Assembly (NCBI GenBank): GCA_026708055.1
Contig: JAPOVS010000017.1
Coordinates: forward strand, 1 to 43,245
Length of the DNA: 43,245 nt
Reading direction: 5' to 3'
Source: a bacterium
GTDB lineage: Bacteria; Actinomycetota; Acidimicrobiia; Acidimicrobiales; CATQHL01
The notes below the pieces were generated by a model. The model was not told where the DNA came from. It did not search any database and saw nothing but the letters and a program-made list of their open reading frames with translations. This document shows, in pieces, positions 27,160 to 35,153 of this stretch. The position numbers and the translations under genes were made by a program. How positions within the stretch are numbered: the stretch's first letter is position 1; each line of letters opens with the position of its first letter.

Positions 27160-27245
27160 GTCCGGTCGGGGGCCCGGGGTGCCGTTCGCTCCTTCAGCGC
27201 GGGCGCAAGGCGTCGCGAATCGGCCCCCCGACCCCCTCCCTCGTC
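27160..27245 (-). repeat. Palindromic dispersed repeat copy (PAL-1 type)
   Basis: Minus-oriented copy between the ligase and the LLM gene. The conserved core is CCTTCAGCGCGGGCGCAAGG, flanked by arms GTTCGC (27183-27188) and GCGAAT (27214-27219). CCTCCCTC lies at its outer end and GTCCGGTCGGGGGC at the other. I see no gene in this 160-bp gap. Confidence 0.75.
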
Positions 27246-27280
27246 GGTCCGCGATTCATTTCGCTCGGAGCCTCAGGCTG

Positions 27281-28840
27281 TCAGACCTGGCGCTCGGCGC
27301 CTTCCCAGTACGGCTCGCGCAGCTTGCGCTTCAGGATCTTGCCGGTGGGGGCCTTGGGCAGTTCCGCCACGAACTCCACCGAGCGGGGCTTCTGGTAAGA
27401 GGCCAGGTTCTGGCGGGCGACGCCGATGATCTCGTCCTCGCCGGCGCTCATTTCGGGCTTCAGCACCACGAACGCCTTCACCGACTCGCCCCAGGTGTCG
27501 TCGGGCACGCCGATGACGGCGCACTCCAGCACCGAGGCGTGGCGGGCGATGGCCTCCTCCACCTGCACCGAGTAGATGTTCTCGCCGCCGGAGATGATCA
27601 TGTCCTTGGCCCGGTCCACGATGAACACGTAGCGCTCGTCGTCCCAGCAGGCGATGTCGCCGGTCCACATCCAGCCGTCGCGGATGGTCTGGTCGGTGAG
27701 GTCCGGGCGCCGGAAGTAGCCGAGCATGTTGGCCTCGGAGCGCACCACGATCTCACCCGGCGTCTTGCCGTCGGTCGGCACGTCGCTGCCGTCGGGGTGC
27801 ACCACCCGCACCGAGGTCACGAAGCCCTCCCGCCCGCAGGAGCGCAGCCGCTCGGGCCGGTGCTCTTCGTGGATCGCCCGCAGGTGGTCCTCCTGGGACA
27901 GGAAGCACATCGTGGTGCCCTCGGTCTGGCCGTAGCCCTGGATGAGCGTGCAGGGGAACCGGTCGAGGGCCTCGGTGATGACCCGTGACGGCATGGGGCC
28001 GCCGCCGTACTGGATGTTGCGCAGGCTGGAGATGTCGTAGCGGTCGAAGCCCTCGGTCGCCATCATCCAGTTCAGCATCGTGGTGACGCCCAGGAAGGCC
28101 GACACCCGCTCGGCCTCGATGAGGTCCATCGCCAGGCGGGCCTCGAAGTTCATCAGCACCAGCGGGCAGCCGTGCGCCAGGTAGTTGACGGCCAGCACCA
28201 CCGGGATGTGGAACATCTGCCCGGTGAGCATGTAGACGTCGCTGGGCACGATCCGTTCGGCCACCGTCTGGTTCAGCATCCCGAACCAGCAGCTGCGGTG
28301 GCTGTGCAGCGCACCCTTGGACTCGCCCGTGGTGCCGCCGGTGTAGAGGATGAACAGCGGGTCGTCGCCGCCGATGGCCCCTGAGCCCGCCGGCTCGTCA
28401 TCGGAGGCGCTCGCGGTGAGACGCTCGTAGCTGCCGTCCCCGTCGGCGCCGTACTGCAGCCAGTGCTCCACGCTGTCCACCATTCCGGCCAACTCGGTGG
28501 CAACCGCGTGGTAGTCCGGCCCGCTGATGTAGGCGCGCGGCTCACCGTTGTCGGCGATCTTCTTCAACTCAGGCGGTGAGAGTCGCCAGTTCATGGGCTG
28601 CGCCACCAGCCCCGTGCGGCCGCAGGCGAAGTACACCGCCGCGTACTCCATCGAGTTGCGGCTCAGCACGCCCACACGGTCGCCCCGCTCCAGACCCAGG
28701 CCGCGCAGGCCGTTGGCCAGGCGCCTGACGTGGTCGTCGAAGTCGGCCCAGTTCACCCGCTGCCCGGTGGTGGCATCGATGACAGCGGTGCCCCGGGGCG
28801 TCTGGCGGGCCCACTTCGCCGGAATCTGGCCGATGTTCAT
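27281..28840 (-). CDS. Acyl-CoA synthetase (AMP-forming)
   Basis: This 519-aa ANL-superfamily enzyme would activate a carboxylic acid to its CoA thioester with ATP. Motifs in order: the P-loop-like LYTGGTTGESKG near residue 170, YGQTEGTTM near 305, the hinge-region WMWTGDIACWDDERYVFIVDR with KDMIISGGENIYSVQVEEA, and the C-terminal catalytic Lys in PTGKILKRKLRE. I chose ATG 28840 (MNIGQIPAKWARQTP), the usual start of the family, over a longer open frame; it leaves 2 bp after the SnoaL-like stop. The acid it uses is unknown. Context: SDR, SnoaL, LLM and MaoC genes for CoA-linked breakdown. Confidence 0.9.
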   Translation of the reverse strand: MNIGQIPAKWARQTPRGTAVIDATTGQRVNWADFDDHVRRLANGLRGLGLERGDRVGVLSRNSMEYAAVYFACGRTGLVAQPMNWRLSPPELKKIADNGEPRAYISGPDYHAVATELAGMVDSVEHWLQYGADGDGSYERLTASASDDEPAGSGAIGGDDPLFILYTGGTTGESKGALHSHRSCWFGMLNQTVAERIVPSDVYMLTGQMFHIPVVLAVNYLAHGCPLVLMNFEARLAMDLIEAERVSAFLGVTTMLNWMMATEGFDRYDISSLRNIQYGGGPMPSRVITEALDRFPCTLIQGYGQTEGTTMCFLSQEDHLRAIHEEHRPERLRSCGREGFVTSVRVVHPDGSDVPTDGKTPGEIVVRSEANMLGYFRRPDLTDQTIRDGWMWTGDIACWDDERYVFIVDRAKDMIISGGENIYSVQVEEAIARHASVLECAVIGVPDDTWGESVKAFVVLKPEMSAGEDEIIGVARQNLASYQKPRSVEFVAELPKAPTGKILKRKLREPYWEGAERQV

Positions 28841-28842
28841 GG

Positions 28843-29247
28843 CTAGTAGGGCAGGTCGAGGTGCAGGTGGCGGCGTTGGAGCTTCCACGCCCCGTCCACC
28901 AGAACCACGGTGTCGGTGTACAGACCGCTGGACAGCACCGTGAGAGCGCCGTTCTCCACCGAGATGAGGATCAGGTTCGAGACGGCGGTCACTGACGTGT
29001 CGGTCTCGTCGGTGAAGTAGACGTTGGTGATGCAGTGACGCCGCTGGTCGGTCTGGGTCTCGTGGGCGCCCTCGAACAATGCCCTGATGTTCTCCCTGCC
29101 CGCGAACACCATGGGCTCGTTGCCGGCGATCACGAGTTCGAAGACGCTGTCCTCCAGGAACAGGTCCATGATGAACTCCAGGTCGCCGGTGTCGTACGCC
29201 GTCCCGGCCCGGTTCAGCAGGCCGGTGATCGCAAGTGTGTCAGCCAT
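28843..29247 (-). CDS. SnoaL-like/nuclear transport factor 2 family protein
   Basis: This 134-aa cone-shaped alpha+beta barrel protein has the pattern LLNRAGTAYDTGDLEFIMDLF, then a 'FAGRENIRALFEG' loop, HCITNVYF and WKLQRRHLHLDLPY at the end. NTF2-like proteins in such clusters act as small isomerases, cyclases or hydratases (for example steroid delta-isomerase) or as non-catalytic subunits. It is translationally close to the acyl-CoA ligase (2 bp gap). The start ATG 29247 has AAGGAGCATCCCC-type sequence upstream (GGAGC about 7 nt away). Confidence 0.83.
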   Translation of the reverse strand: MADTLAITGLLNRAGTAYDTGDLEFIMDLFLEDSVFELVIAGNEPMVFAGRENIRALFEGAHETQTDQRRHCITNVYFTDETDTSVTAVSNLILISVENGALTVLSSGLYTDTVVLVDGAWKLQRRHLHLDLPY

Positions 29248-29532
29248 GGGGATGCTCCTTCGGTTTGGGTTCGTTGATCTGTCGGCGGTTCTGTCCGGGC
29301 AGCGGTTCTGTCCGGTCGGGGGCCCTGTCCGGTCGGGGGCGGCGGTGGCCGTTCGCTCCTTCGCGCGGGCGCAAGGCGTCGCGAATCGGCCCCCGGCGCC
29401 CCCTCCCTCGGTTGTTGCTTTCGGATCGGGCGTGGTTGGTCTCCAATAGGCGTCGCGAATCGGCCCGCTGCGCCCCTCCCTCGGTTGTTGGTTCGGTTAC
29501 GTCGGTACCTCGGACCCTGCAGGGTCGGGCTG
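29248..29532. repeat. Gene-free interval with one full and one partial palindromic repeat (PAL-1 type)
   Basis: A full minus-oriented copy spans about 29329-29412: arms GGCCGTTCGC (29347-29356) and GCGAATCGGCC (29381-29391) enclose CCTTCGCGCGGGCGCAAGG. With one bulged A the outer arms pair over 10 bp. A partial copy (GGCGTCGCGAATCGGCCC to CCTCCCTCGGTTGTTG) is at 29449-29490, sharing the exact CCTCCCTCGGTTGTTG end of the first (29402-29417). GTCCGGTCGGGGGC also repeats at 29309-29342. No gene is seen. Confidence 0.8.
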
Positions 29533-30348
29533 CTACTCGAGGCCGATCTGGTCGACGGTGCCTCGCCAGGCCAGGGAGCCGCCGTCGATGAGAATGTAGG
29601 CGCCGTTGATGAACGATGCCTGCGGGCTGGCCAGGAAGCAGACCAGCTCGCCGACCTCGGAGGGGAGGCCCAGGCGCGGGATCAGGCTGGTGTTGACGAG
29701 CGCCTTCTCGAAGGCCTCCGGGTCCTCGGCCTGCTGCACGAAGCGGGTCACCATCTCGGTGGCGATGGCGGTGGGGCCGTAGCAGTTGACCCTGATGCCG
29801 TAGGGCGCCAGATCCACGGCCAGGTTCTGGGTCTGCAGCCGGATGCCGCCCTTGGAGGTGCCGTAGGCGGAGTTGCGGGGGTAGGCGGACTGCGACCCGG
29901 TGGAGGCGGCGTTGATGATCGAGGCGTAGTCGCTCTCCTTGAGGTAGGGCACCGCGGCTTTGGCGCACACCCACGGGGCGATGGCGTTGACCTCCACGAC
30001 CCAGCGGAACACTTCCACGGGCATGGTCTCCAGGGACGTGTCCTCCCCGGCCCGGGCGGTCTCGTGCACACCGGCGTTGTTGTGCAGCACGTCTATGCCG
30101 CCGAAGCGCTCGGCGGCGGCGGCCATGAGCGCCTCGACCTGCTCGGCGTCGGTGACGTCGCAGGTGAAGAAGTCCGCCTCGCCTCCGGCGGCGCGGATGT
30201 CGGCGGCGACCCGCTCGCCGGCCTCGGCGGAGGAGGCCAGGTCGCTGACCATGACGGCCGCACCCTTGGAGGCAGCCACCCGAGCGGTGGCGGCACCGAT
30301 GCCGGCGGCCGATCCCGTGATCACGAAACGCATTCCCTCTATACCCAT
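29533..30348 (-). CDS. Short-chain dehydrogenase/reductase
   Basis: This 271-aa classical SDR has the NAD(P)-binding motif TGSAAGIG (about residues 11-18), an acidic residue at the end of strand 2 (MVSDLAS, favouring NAD), NNAG at about 90, and the catalytic Ser plus YGTSK. The C-terminal IDGGSLAWRG is usual. It oxidises or reduces an alcohol or ketone, substrate unknown. ATG 30348 (MGIEGMRFVITGSA) has GAAGGG 8 nt upstream. It diverges from the DUF35-thiolase gene across a 173-bp region with candidate operator sequences. Confidence 0.9.
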   Translation of the reverse strand: MGIEGMRFVITGSAAGIGAATARVAASKGAAVMVSDLASSAEAGERVAADIRAAGGEADFFTCDVTDAEQVEALMAAAAERFGGIDVLHNNAGVHETARAGEDTSLETMPVEVFRWVVEVNAIAPWVCAKAAVPYLKESDYASIINAASTGSQSAYPRNSAYGTSKGGIRLQTQNLAVDLAPYGIRVNCYGPTAIATEMVTRFVQQAEDPEAFEKALVNTSLIPRLGLPSEVGELVCFLASPQASFINGAYILIDGGSLAWRGTVDQIGLE

Positions 30349-30451
30349 TTCAGTCCCTTCGTTGTTGTTGCCGGACTCGGAGACGATCCGGACTGGCGGC
30401 CTGTTGTGCCTGCTCATGGACACCCGACGGCCCGCGGTCGTGGCCGAACGA

Positions 30452-30492
30452 TACCAAACGAGCGGTTGACAGTCATACGTCATTGGTACAGT
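30452..30492. promoter_or_regulatory. Candidate promoter and operator between divergent SDR and DUF35-thiolase genes
   Basis: TTGACA at 30466-30471 and TACAGT at 30487-30492 could be a plus-strand promoter, though the 15-nt spacer is short. They are framed by an inverted repeat TACCAA (30452-30457) and TTGGTA (30483-30488), and overlap TGACAGTCA (30467-30475) with another GTCA at 30479. Such nested inverted repeats suggest a TetR- or FadR-like repressor site. Confidence 0.4.
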
Positions 30493-30521
30493 CCTACCGT
30501 GTGGAGAGCGGCGTCGGGACG

Positions 30522-32246
30522 ATGAGCACCGGAGGCGATCCGGCGGTGTTCGCCCGCGAGGGGCCCGGTCACGATCCGCGGCCCGACGCCACCGCCGAGG
30601 GACTGCGCGGCGGGCGCTGCGCATCGTGCCGGTATCCCATGCTCTACCTGCCGCCGCTTTGCCCCTCCTGCGGCGGTTCGCCGGTGCAACCTGCCTGCTT
30701 CGGCCCGGGCGGAACGGTCTGGAGTTCGACCGTCCTGCGCATTCGCGTTGCGGACCTGCCCCCGCCGGCGGTTCTGGCCTACGTGGACTTCGACGAGGGC
30801 CCCCGCTCGCTCGTGCACGTCGACAGCCCTGCCGACGAGCCGCTCCGGCCGGGTACGCGGGTCAACCTGCTCGGCCGCGACGACCGCGGCGACCCCCTGG
30901 TGACCCCGGCCGACCTCGACGCCCGCGCCGGCAGGGGTGGGACCTCGGGCAACCGCCCCCCGCCGCCACAGCCGGTCGCTGCCGCGACCCCCGACCGGAC
31001 GGACCGACACGCGAGGGAGAGGGCACCGGGTGCCGACTCGCGACGCCTTACGTCCGCGCCGAAGGAACGAGCAGCCACCGCCGCCCCCGACCGACCCGCA
31101 CCTGTGTCCGTCCGGGGGGTCGGCACCAGCCGCTTCGCCCGCCAGCCGGAGACCCCGCCGAGGCACCTCGCCTGGCAGGCTGTCACCGAGGCGCTCGCCG
31201 ATGCCGGCATCACACCCGCGGCTGTCGAGGCCGTCTACGCGGGCACCGTTTTCGGTGACCCCGGCGTCACCACGCGGACTCTGCAGCACCTGGGGATCAC
31301 CGGCGTGCCGGTCGTGACGGTGGAGAACGCCTGCGCCAGCGGCACGACGGCGTTTCACGAGGCCCAGGCGGCGGTCGCCGAGGGGCGATACGAGACGGTG
31401 CTGGCGTTCGGGATCGAGACTATGACCGCTGTCTTCGACGGGCCCATCGAGCCACTGGCCTCGGACCCCGAGGGCGCCCAGGGCTTCGCCATGCCCAGCC
31501 TCTACGGCATGGCGGCGCGCCGCTACCAGCACTGCTACGGCGTCACCCCCGAGCAGATGGCGCTGGTTGCGGTGAAGAACCGGCGCCACGCGCTGGGCAA
31601 CCCTCGCGCCCAGCACGCCGGCAAGTTCACCGTCGAGCAGATCCTGGACTCGCGGCCGATCTCGGACCCGTTGACGCTGCTGCAGTGCTGCGACATCAGC
31701 GACGCCGCCGCCGCGGCGGTGCTCGGCCCGGCGCGCACGGCCGGCAGCGGCTCGGACGTGCCGGTGCGGGCCTCGGCGCTGGCCTCGGGCCAGGCCTGGG
31801 ACCACACCAGCGACCTGGTCTGGGGCTGGCAACTCGTGTCCGAGGTGGCCACGGCCGCCTTCGAGAACGCGGGCATCGGGCCCGAGGACATCGACGTGCT
31901 CGAGGTCCACGACGCCTTCACGATCGGCGAGATCGTCACGACAGAGGCGCTGGGCCTGTGCGAGTTGGGCGGTGGCGGGGCGCTCGTGTCCTCCGGCCGC
32001 ACCAGCCTCGGCGGCGCCCATCCCGTCAACCCGTCCGGCGGCCTGCTGGCCAGGGGGCACCCCCTCGGCGCCACGGGGCTGGGACAGATCGCCGAGATCG
32101 TCTGGCAGTTGCGCGGCGACGCCGAGGGTCGCCAGGTGGACGGCGCCCGCATCGGCGTGGTGGAGACGATGGGCGGCGGCACCGCCGGCATCGACGGCAA
32201 CGCCTGCGTGGTGGCGGTGCTGGAGGCGCCCGGAGGCCGGCGGTGA
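30522..32246 (+). CDS. Fusion of DUF35 (zinc ribbon plus OB fold) and thiolase-like protein
   Basis: This 574-aa protein joins two units normally made as separate subunits. Residues 30-130 are DUF35: zinc ribbon CASC-x10-CPSC (Cys33, 36, 47, 50) and an OB fold (GTVWSSTVLRIRV, AVLAYVDFDEGPRSLVHVD). Residues about 196-574 are a thiolase of the SCP2/non-decarboxylating type: VSVRGVGTSRFARQP, VENACASGTTAF (nucleophile Cys271), VHDAFTIGEI, GGLLARGHPLGATG and GGGTAG. DUF35 proteins scaffold and activate thiolases and retro-aldolases such as Ltp2. The linker (residues 163-191) is encoded by a dispersed DNA repeat. ATG 30522 is preferred; GTG 30501 is possible. The stop overlaps the P450 start (GTGA). 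Confidence 0.88.
   Translation: MSTGGDPAVFAREGPGHDPRPDATAEGLRGGRCASCRYPMLYLPPLCPSCGGSPVQPACFGPGGTVWSSTVLRIRVADLPPPAVLAYVDFDEGPRSLVHVDSPADEPLRPGTRVNLLGRDDRGDPLVTPADLDARAGRGGTSGNRPPPPQPVAAATPDRTDRHARERAPGADSRRLTSAPKERAATAAPDRPAPVSVRGVGTSRFARQPETPPRHLAWQAVTEALADAGITPAAVEAVYAGTVFGDPGVTTRTLQHLGITGVPVVTVENACASGTTAFHEAQAAVAEGRYETVLAFGIETMTAVFDGPIEPLASDPEGAQGFAMPSLYGMAARRYQHCYGVTPEQMALVAVKNRRHALGNPRAQHAGKFTVEQILDSRPISDPLTLLQCCDISDAAAAAVLGPARTAGSGSDVPVRASALASGQAWDHTSDLVWGWQLVSEVATAAFENAGIGPEDIDVLEVHDAFTIGEIVTTEALGLCELGGGGALVSSGRTSLGGAHPVNPSGGLLARGHPLGATGLGQIAEIVWQLRGDAEGRQVDGARIGVVETMGGGTAGIDGNACVVAVLEAPGGRR
31011..31095 (+). repeat. Palindromic dispersed repeat copy inside a coding region (PAL-1 type)
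   Basis: The copy runs from GCGAGGGAGAGGGCACCGGG to CCGCCCCCGACCG. The core GCGACGCCTTACGTCCGCG has diverged, but stem CTCG (31037-31040) and CGAG (31067-31070) keep complementarity with different bases from other copies. Its length keeps the reading frame of the DUF35-thiolase fusion open and it encodes residues 163-191. Confidence 0.75.
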
Positions 32247-33496
32247 GCAGCGTCATTGGCGCGGGCGGCGTGGACCTGCTCACACCCGAGCGGGTCACCG
32301 ACCCCTACCCGATCTTCGCCGAGCTGCGGCACCGGCAACCGGTGTTCTTCAACGAGCACTACCGGGCCTGGTTCATCCACCGCCACGACGATCTGCTGAC
32401 GGCGCTGAAGGACACCCGATTCTCCTCCGACCGCATCCGGCCGGTCTTCGAGCACAAGCTCACCGAGGCGCAGCGCCAAGAGCGCGCCCCCACCTACCGG
32501 ATCCTCGGCGAGTGGATGGTGTTCCGCGACCCGCCCGATCACACGCGGCTGCGCAAGCTCGTCAGCCGGGCCTTCACCCCCCGGGCGATCTCGCTGTGGC
32601 GTCCCCGCATCATCGAGGTGGTCGACAGCCTCATCGACGAGTTGGCCCCGCGCGGCCACATGGACGTGATTGCCGACTTCGCCCACCCGCTGCCGGCGGT
32701 GGTGATCGCCGAGATGATGGGGGTGCCCCCCGGGGACCGCGACCTGTTCAAGGACTGGTCCGACGACCTGATGGTGCTGGTGTTCGGGGCGCGGGGCGTC
32801 GAGGGGCGTCGCGAGCGCGCCCAGAACGGCCTGCTGGAACTGTCGGAGTACCTCGGCGGCCTGGTTCGGCGGTTCCGGAGCGCGCCGGAGGAGAACCTCA
32901 TTCACACCCTCATCCGCGCCCAGGAGGGCGACGACACGCTCACCGACGACGAGATCGTGGGCACCTGCATCCTGCTGCTGTTCGGCGGGCACGAGACCAC
33001 CACCAACCTCATCGGCAACGGGCTGGGTGCCCTGCTGAGGCACCCCGACCAGCTCGAGCGCCTGCGGGCTCACGACGGCGGCGACTACCTGCGGGCGGCC
33101 ACCGAGGAGATCCTGCGCTTCGACGGGCCGTCGAAGATGCAGGTCCGCATGGCCGCCACCGACATCGAGGTCGGCGACCACGTGATCCGCCGGCACGACA
33201 TGGTCTACCTGGTGCAGGCCGCCGCCAACCGCGACCCGGAGGTCTTCGCCGAGCCCGACCGCTTCGACCTGGAGCGCAACCCCACCGAGCACGTGGGCTT
33301 CGGTTTCGGTTTGCACTACTGCCTCGGTGCCGCGGTGGCCCGCCTGGAAGGGTCGATCGCCCTCGACGCGCTCGCCCGGCGGCTGCCCGACCTGCGCCCC
33401 GGCCCCGAGCCCCCCGAGTGGCACCCCACCCTCATCAGCCGGGGCATGTCCTCGTTCTGCGTGTCCTACACCCCCAGCGAGGGGGCGGCGGCGTGA
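32243..33496 (+). CDS. Cytochrome P450
   Basis: This 417-aa soluble bacterial P450 has the I-helix oxygen-activation motif LLLFGGHETTTN, K-helix EEILR, and the haem Cys loop FGFGLHYCLGAAVAR. The N-terminus (LLTPERVTDPYPIFAELR) and WMVFRDPPDHTRLRKLVSRAFTPR are typical. It inserts oxygen into an organic substrate and needs a ferredoxin partner, not found in this window. Its GTG start overlaps the thiolase stop, and its own stop overlaps the next SDR's GTG, so the three genes form one translationally coupled unit. Role: probably an early hydroxylation in the same pathway. Confidence 0.95.
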   Translation: MSSVIGAGGVDLLTPERVTDPYPIFAELRHRQPVFFNEHYRAWFIHRHDDLLTALKDTRFSSDRIRPVFEHKLTEAQRQERAPTYRILGEWMVFRDPPDHTRLRKLVSRAFTPRAISLWRPRIIEVVDSLIDELAPRGHMDVIADFAHPLPAVVIAEMMGVPPGDRDLFKDWSDDLMVLVFGARGVEGRRERAQNGLLELSEYLGGLVRRFRSAPEENLIHTLIRAQEGDDTLTDDEIVGTCILLLFGGHETTTNLIGNGLGALLRHPDQLERLRAHDGGDYLRAATEEILRFDGPSKMQVRMAATDIEVGDHVIRRHDMVYLVQAAANRDPEVFAEPDRFDLERNPTEHVGFGFGLHYCLGAAVARLEGSIALDALARRLPDLRPGPEPPEWHPTLISRGMSSFCVSYTPSEGAAA

Positions 33497-34269
33497 GCAC
33501 ATCGGCCAGCGACTCCGCTGTGACTTCCCTGGCCGGCAAGCGGGCCGCCGTCACCGGCGCCAGCGGCGACATCGGGGGGGCCATCGCCTCCGCGCTCGCC
33601 GCCGCCGGGGCCGACGTGGCACTGCTGGCGCGCCGGCGGGAACGTCTGGAGACCCTCGCCGGCGAGATCCGGGCGACGGGGCGCCGAGCCGCGGTCGTGC
33701 CCGTCGACGTGACCGACGGCGAGGCCCTGGCCGCCGCCGCCGCTGCCGCCGCCGAGGAGTTGGGACCCATCGACATCCTCGTGAACAACGCCGGCGGGGC
33801 CCGCTTCCTGGCCCCGGCACTGGAAGTCGCCGAGGCCGGCTGGACAAGGACGGTGGCGCTCAACCTCACAGCGCCGTTCCTGTGCGCCCAGGCATTCGGT
33901 GGCCCGATGGTCGAACGGGGCGGTGGCTCGATCGTGAACGTGGGCTCCGTGGCCGGCTTGCGCCACCTCGCCGGCATGTCGGCCTACAGCTCGGCCAAGG
34001 GGGGACTCTTCGCCCAGACCCGCGCCCTGGCCCGCGAGTGGGCCCCCCGCGGCGTGCGGGTCAACGCCGTCGCCCCCGGCTACGTTGCCACCTCCGGCTG
34101 GGACGCCTTCGACCGCGGAGAGGTCACTGCGGCCTCGGCGCTCAGCATCCCGCTGGGCCGCTGGGCCACGCCCGCCGAGGTGGCCGGCCCCGTCGCCTTC
34201 CTGGCCTCCGACGCCGCTTCCTACATAACCGGCGCCACCCTCATCATCGACGGCGGGATGCTGGCATGA
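33493..34269 (+). CDS. Short-chain dehydrogenase/reductase
   Basis: This 258-aa classical SDR has TGASGDIG (nucleotide binding), LLARRRERL at the end of strand 2, which favours NADP, NNAGG, and catalytic YSSAK. It ends TGATLIIDGGMLA. The GTG start overlaps the P450 stop by 4 bp (GTGA), so it is the third gene of a coupled set and may oxidise the alcohol made by the P450. It is a different subgroup from the SDR at 29533-30348. Confidence 0.9.
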   Translation: MSTSASDSAVTSLAGKRAAVTGASGDIGGAIASALAAAGADVALLARRRERLETLAGEIRATGRRAAVVPVDVTDGEALAAAAAAAAEELGPIDILVNNAGGARFLAPALEVAEAGWTRTVALNLTAPFLCAQAFGGPMVERGGGSIVNVGSVAGLRHLAGMSAYSSAKGGLFAQTRALAREWAPRGVRVNAVAPGYVATSGWDAFDRGEVTAASALSIPLGRWATPAEVAGPVAFLASDAASYITGATLIIDGGMLA

Positions 34270-34307
34270 CGGCACCGATCCAGACCCTGCAAGGACGGAC
34301 CAACAAT

Positions 34308-34491
34308 CGAGGGAGGGGGGCGGGGGGCCGAACTGCGACGCCTTGCGCCCGCGCGAAGGAGCAGAGCGGCACCGCGGACCCCGCCCGGACCGCAGCAAAC
34401 CGACCAGGGCAGGGGCCGGGGGGCCGAACTGCGACGCCTTGCGCCCGCGCGAAGGAGCAGAGCGGCACCGCGGACCCCGCCCGGACCGCAG
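34308..34491 (+). repeat. Two palindromic repeat copies in tandem (PAL-1 type), 74 bp identical
   Basis: A 74-bp block at 34322-34395 is repeated without a mismatch at 34418-34491 (period 96 bp). Each has the core GCGACGCCTTGCGCCCGCGC with AAGG, flanked by arms CTGC and GCAG, and ends CCCGCCCGGACCGCAG. GAGGGAGGGG lies at the left end of the first copy. The interval 34270-34533 contains no gene. Confidence 0.85.
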
Positions 34492-34533
34492 ACAAAGTCC
34501 GATCGAACCCCTGAGACCACAAGGAGAGGCAAC

Positions 34534-35082
34534 GTGACCAGCGACCTGGAGCGCCGAATCGCCCGCATCGAGGCCCGCGAGGCGATCCGCGAACTGGTCT
34601 TCGACTACTCGGTGGCCGTTGACGACCGGGACTACGACCGCATCGGCGAGATCTTCTGCGATGACGCCACGTTCGCCCACGCCGACGGCCGCGACTCCAC
34701 CGAGGGCCGCGACGCCATCGTGGACTTCTACCGGTACCGCACCGGCCTGATGGGGCCCACCTACCACTATCCCCACAGCCACCGGATCGACTTCGACGAC
34801 GACGACCACGCCACGGGGACGGTGCTCGCCCACGCCGAGCTGGCGCTGGAAGGAACCACCTACCAGGTGGGACTCCGCTACGCCGACACCTACCGGCGCC
34901 AGGACGGCACCTGGCTCTTCGGCTCGCGCACGGTCTGCTTCCTGTACTTCATGCCGCTGAGCGAACTGGTGGACGGGGGCCTCGGCGCCCCGGATCGCAA
35001 GCGCTACCCCGACGTCGGCCCCGTGGCCGCCGACCTGCCCGAGACGCTGGCAACCTGGCGTGCCGCCAAGGGTTCCCGCTGA
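34534..35082 (+). CDS. SnoaL-like/NTF2 family protein
   Basis: This 182-aa protein has the SnoaL_4-type pattern: LERRIARIEAREAIRELVFDYS, FCDDATFAHADG, GRDAIVDFYRYRTG, then YHYPHSHRIDF and a final LFGSRTVCFLYFMPLSEL. Relatives include small dehydratases, isomerases and ring-hydroxylating dioxygenase beta-like subunits; no specific reaction can be assigned. GTG 34534 has AAGGAGAGG about 6 nt upstream. It follows two tandem repeats and is the last catabolic gene before the restriction-modification island. Confidence 0.85.
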   Translation: MTSDLERRIARIEAREAIRELVFDYSVAVDDRDYDRIGEIFCDDATFAHADGRDSTEGRDAIVDFYRYRTGLMGPTYHYPHSHRIDFDDDDHATGTVLAHAELALEGTTYQVGLRYADTYRRQDGTWLFGSRTVCFLYFMPLSELVDGGLGAPDRKRYPDVGPVAADLPETLATWRAAKGSR

Positions 35083-35141
35083 GCACCATCGAGTCGCCGC
35101 CCCCCCCCTCCAGCTCCTTTCACTATGACTGACACATGGCG

Positions 35142-35153
35142 AGTGACGTCACT
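35142..35153. repeat. 12-bp perfect palindrome at the 3' end of the methyltransferase gene
   Basis: AGTGACGTCACT overlaps the methyltransferase stop codon in a 66-bp gap between convergent genes. A run of nine C (35100-35108) lies nearby. Its role is unknown; it could be a protein site or mark an island junction. Confidence 0.4.
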
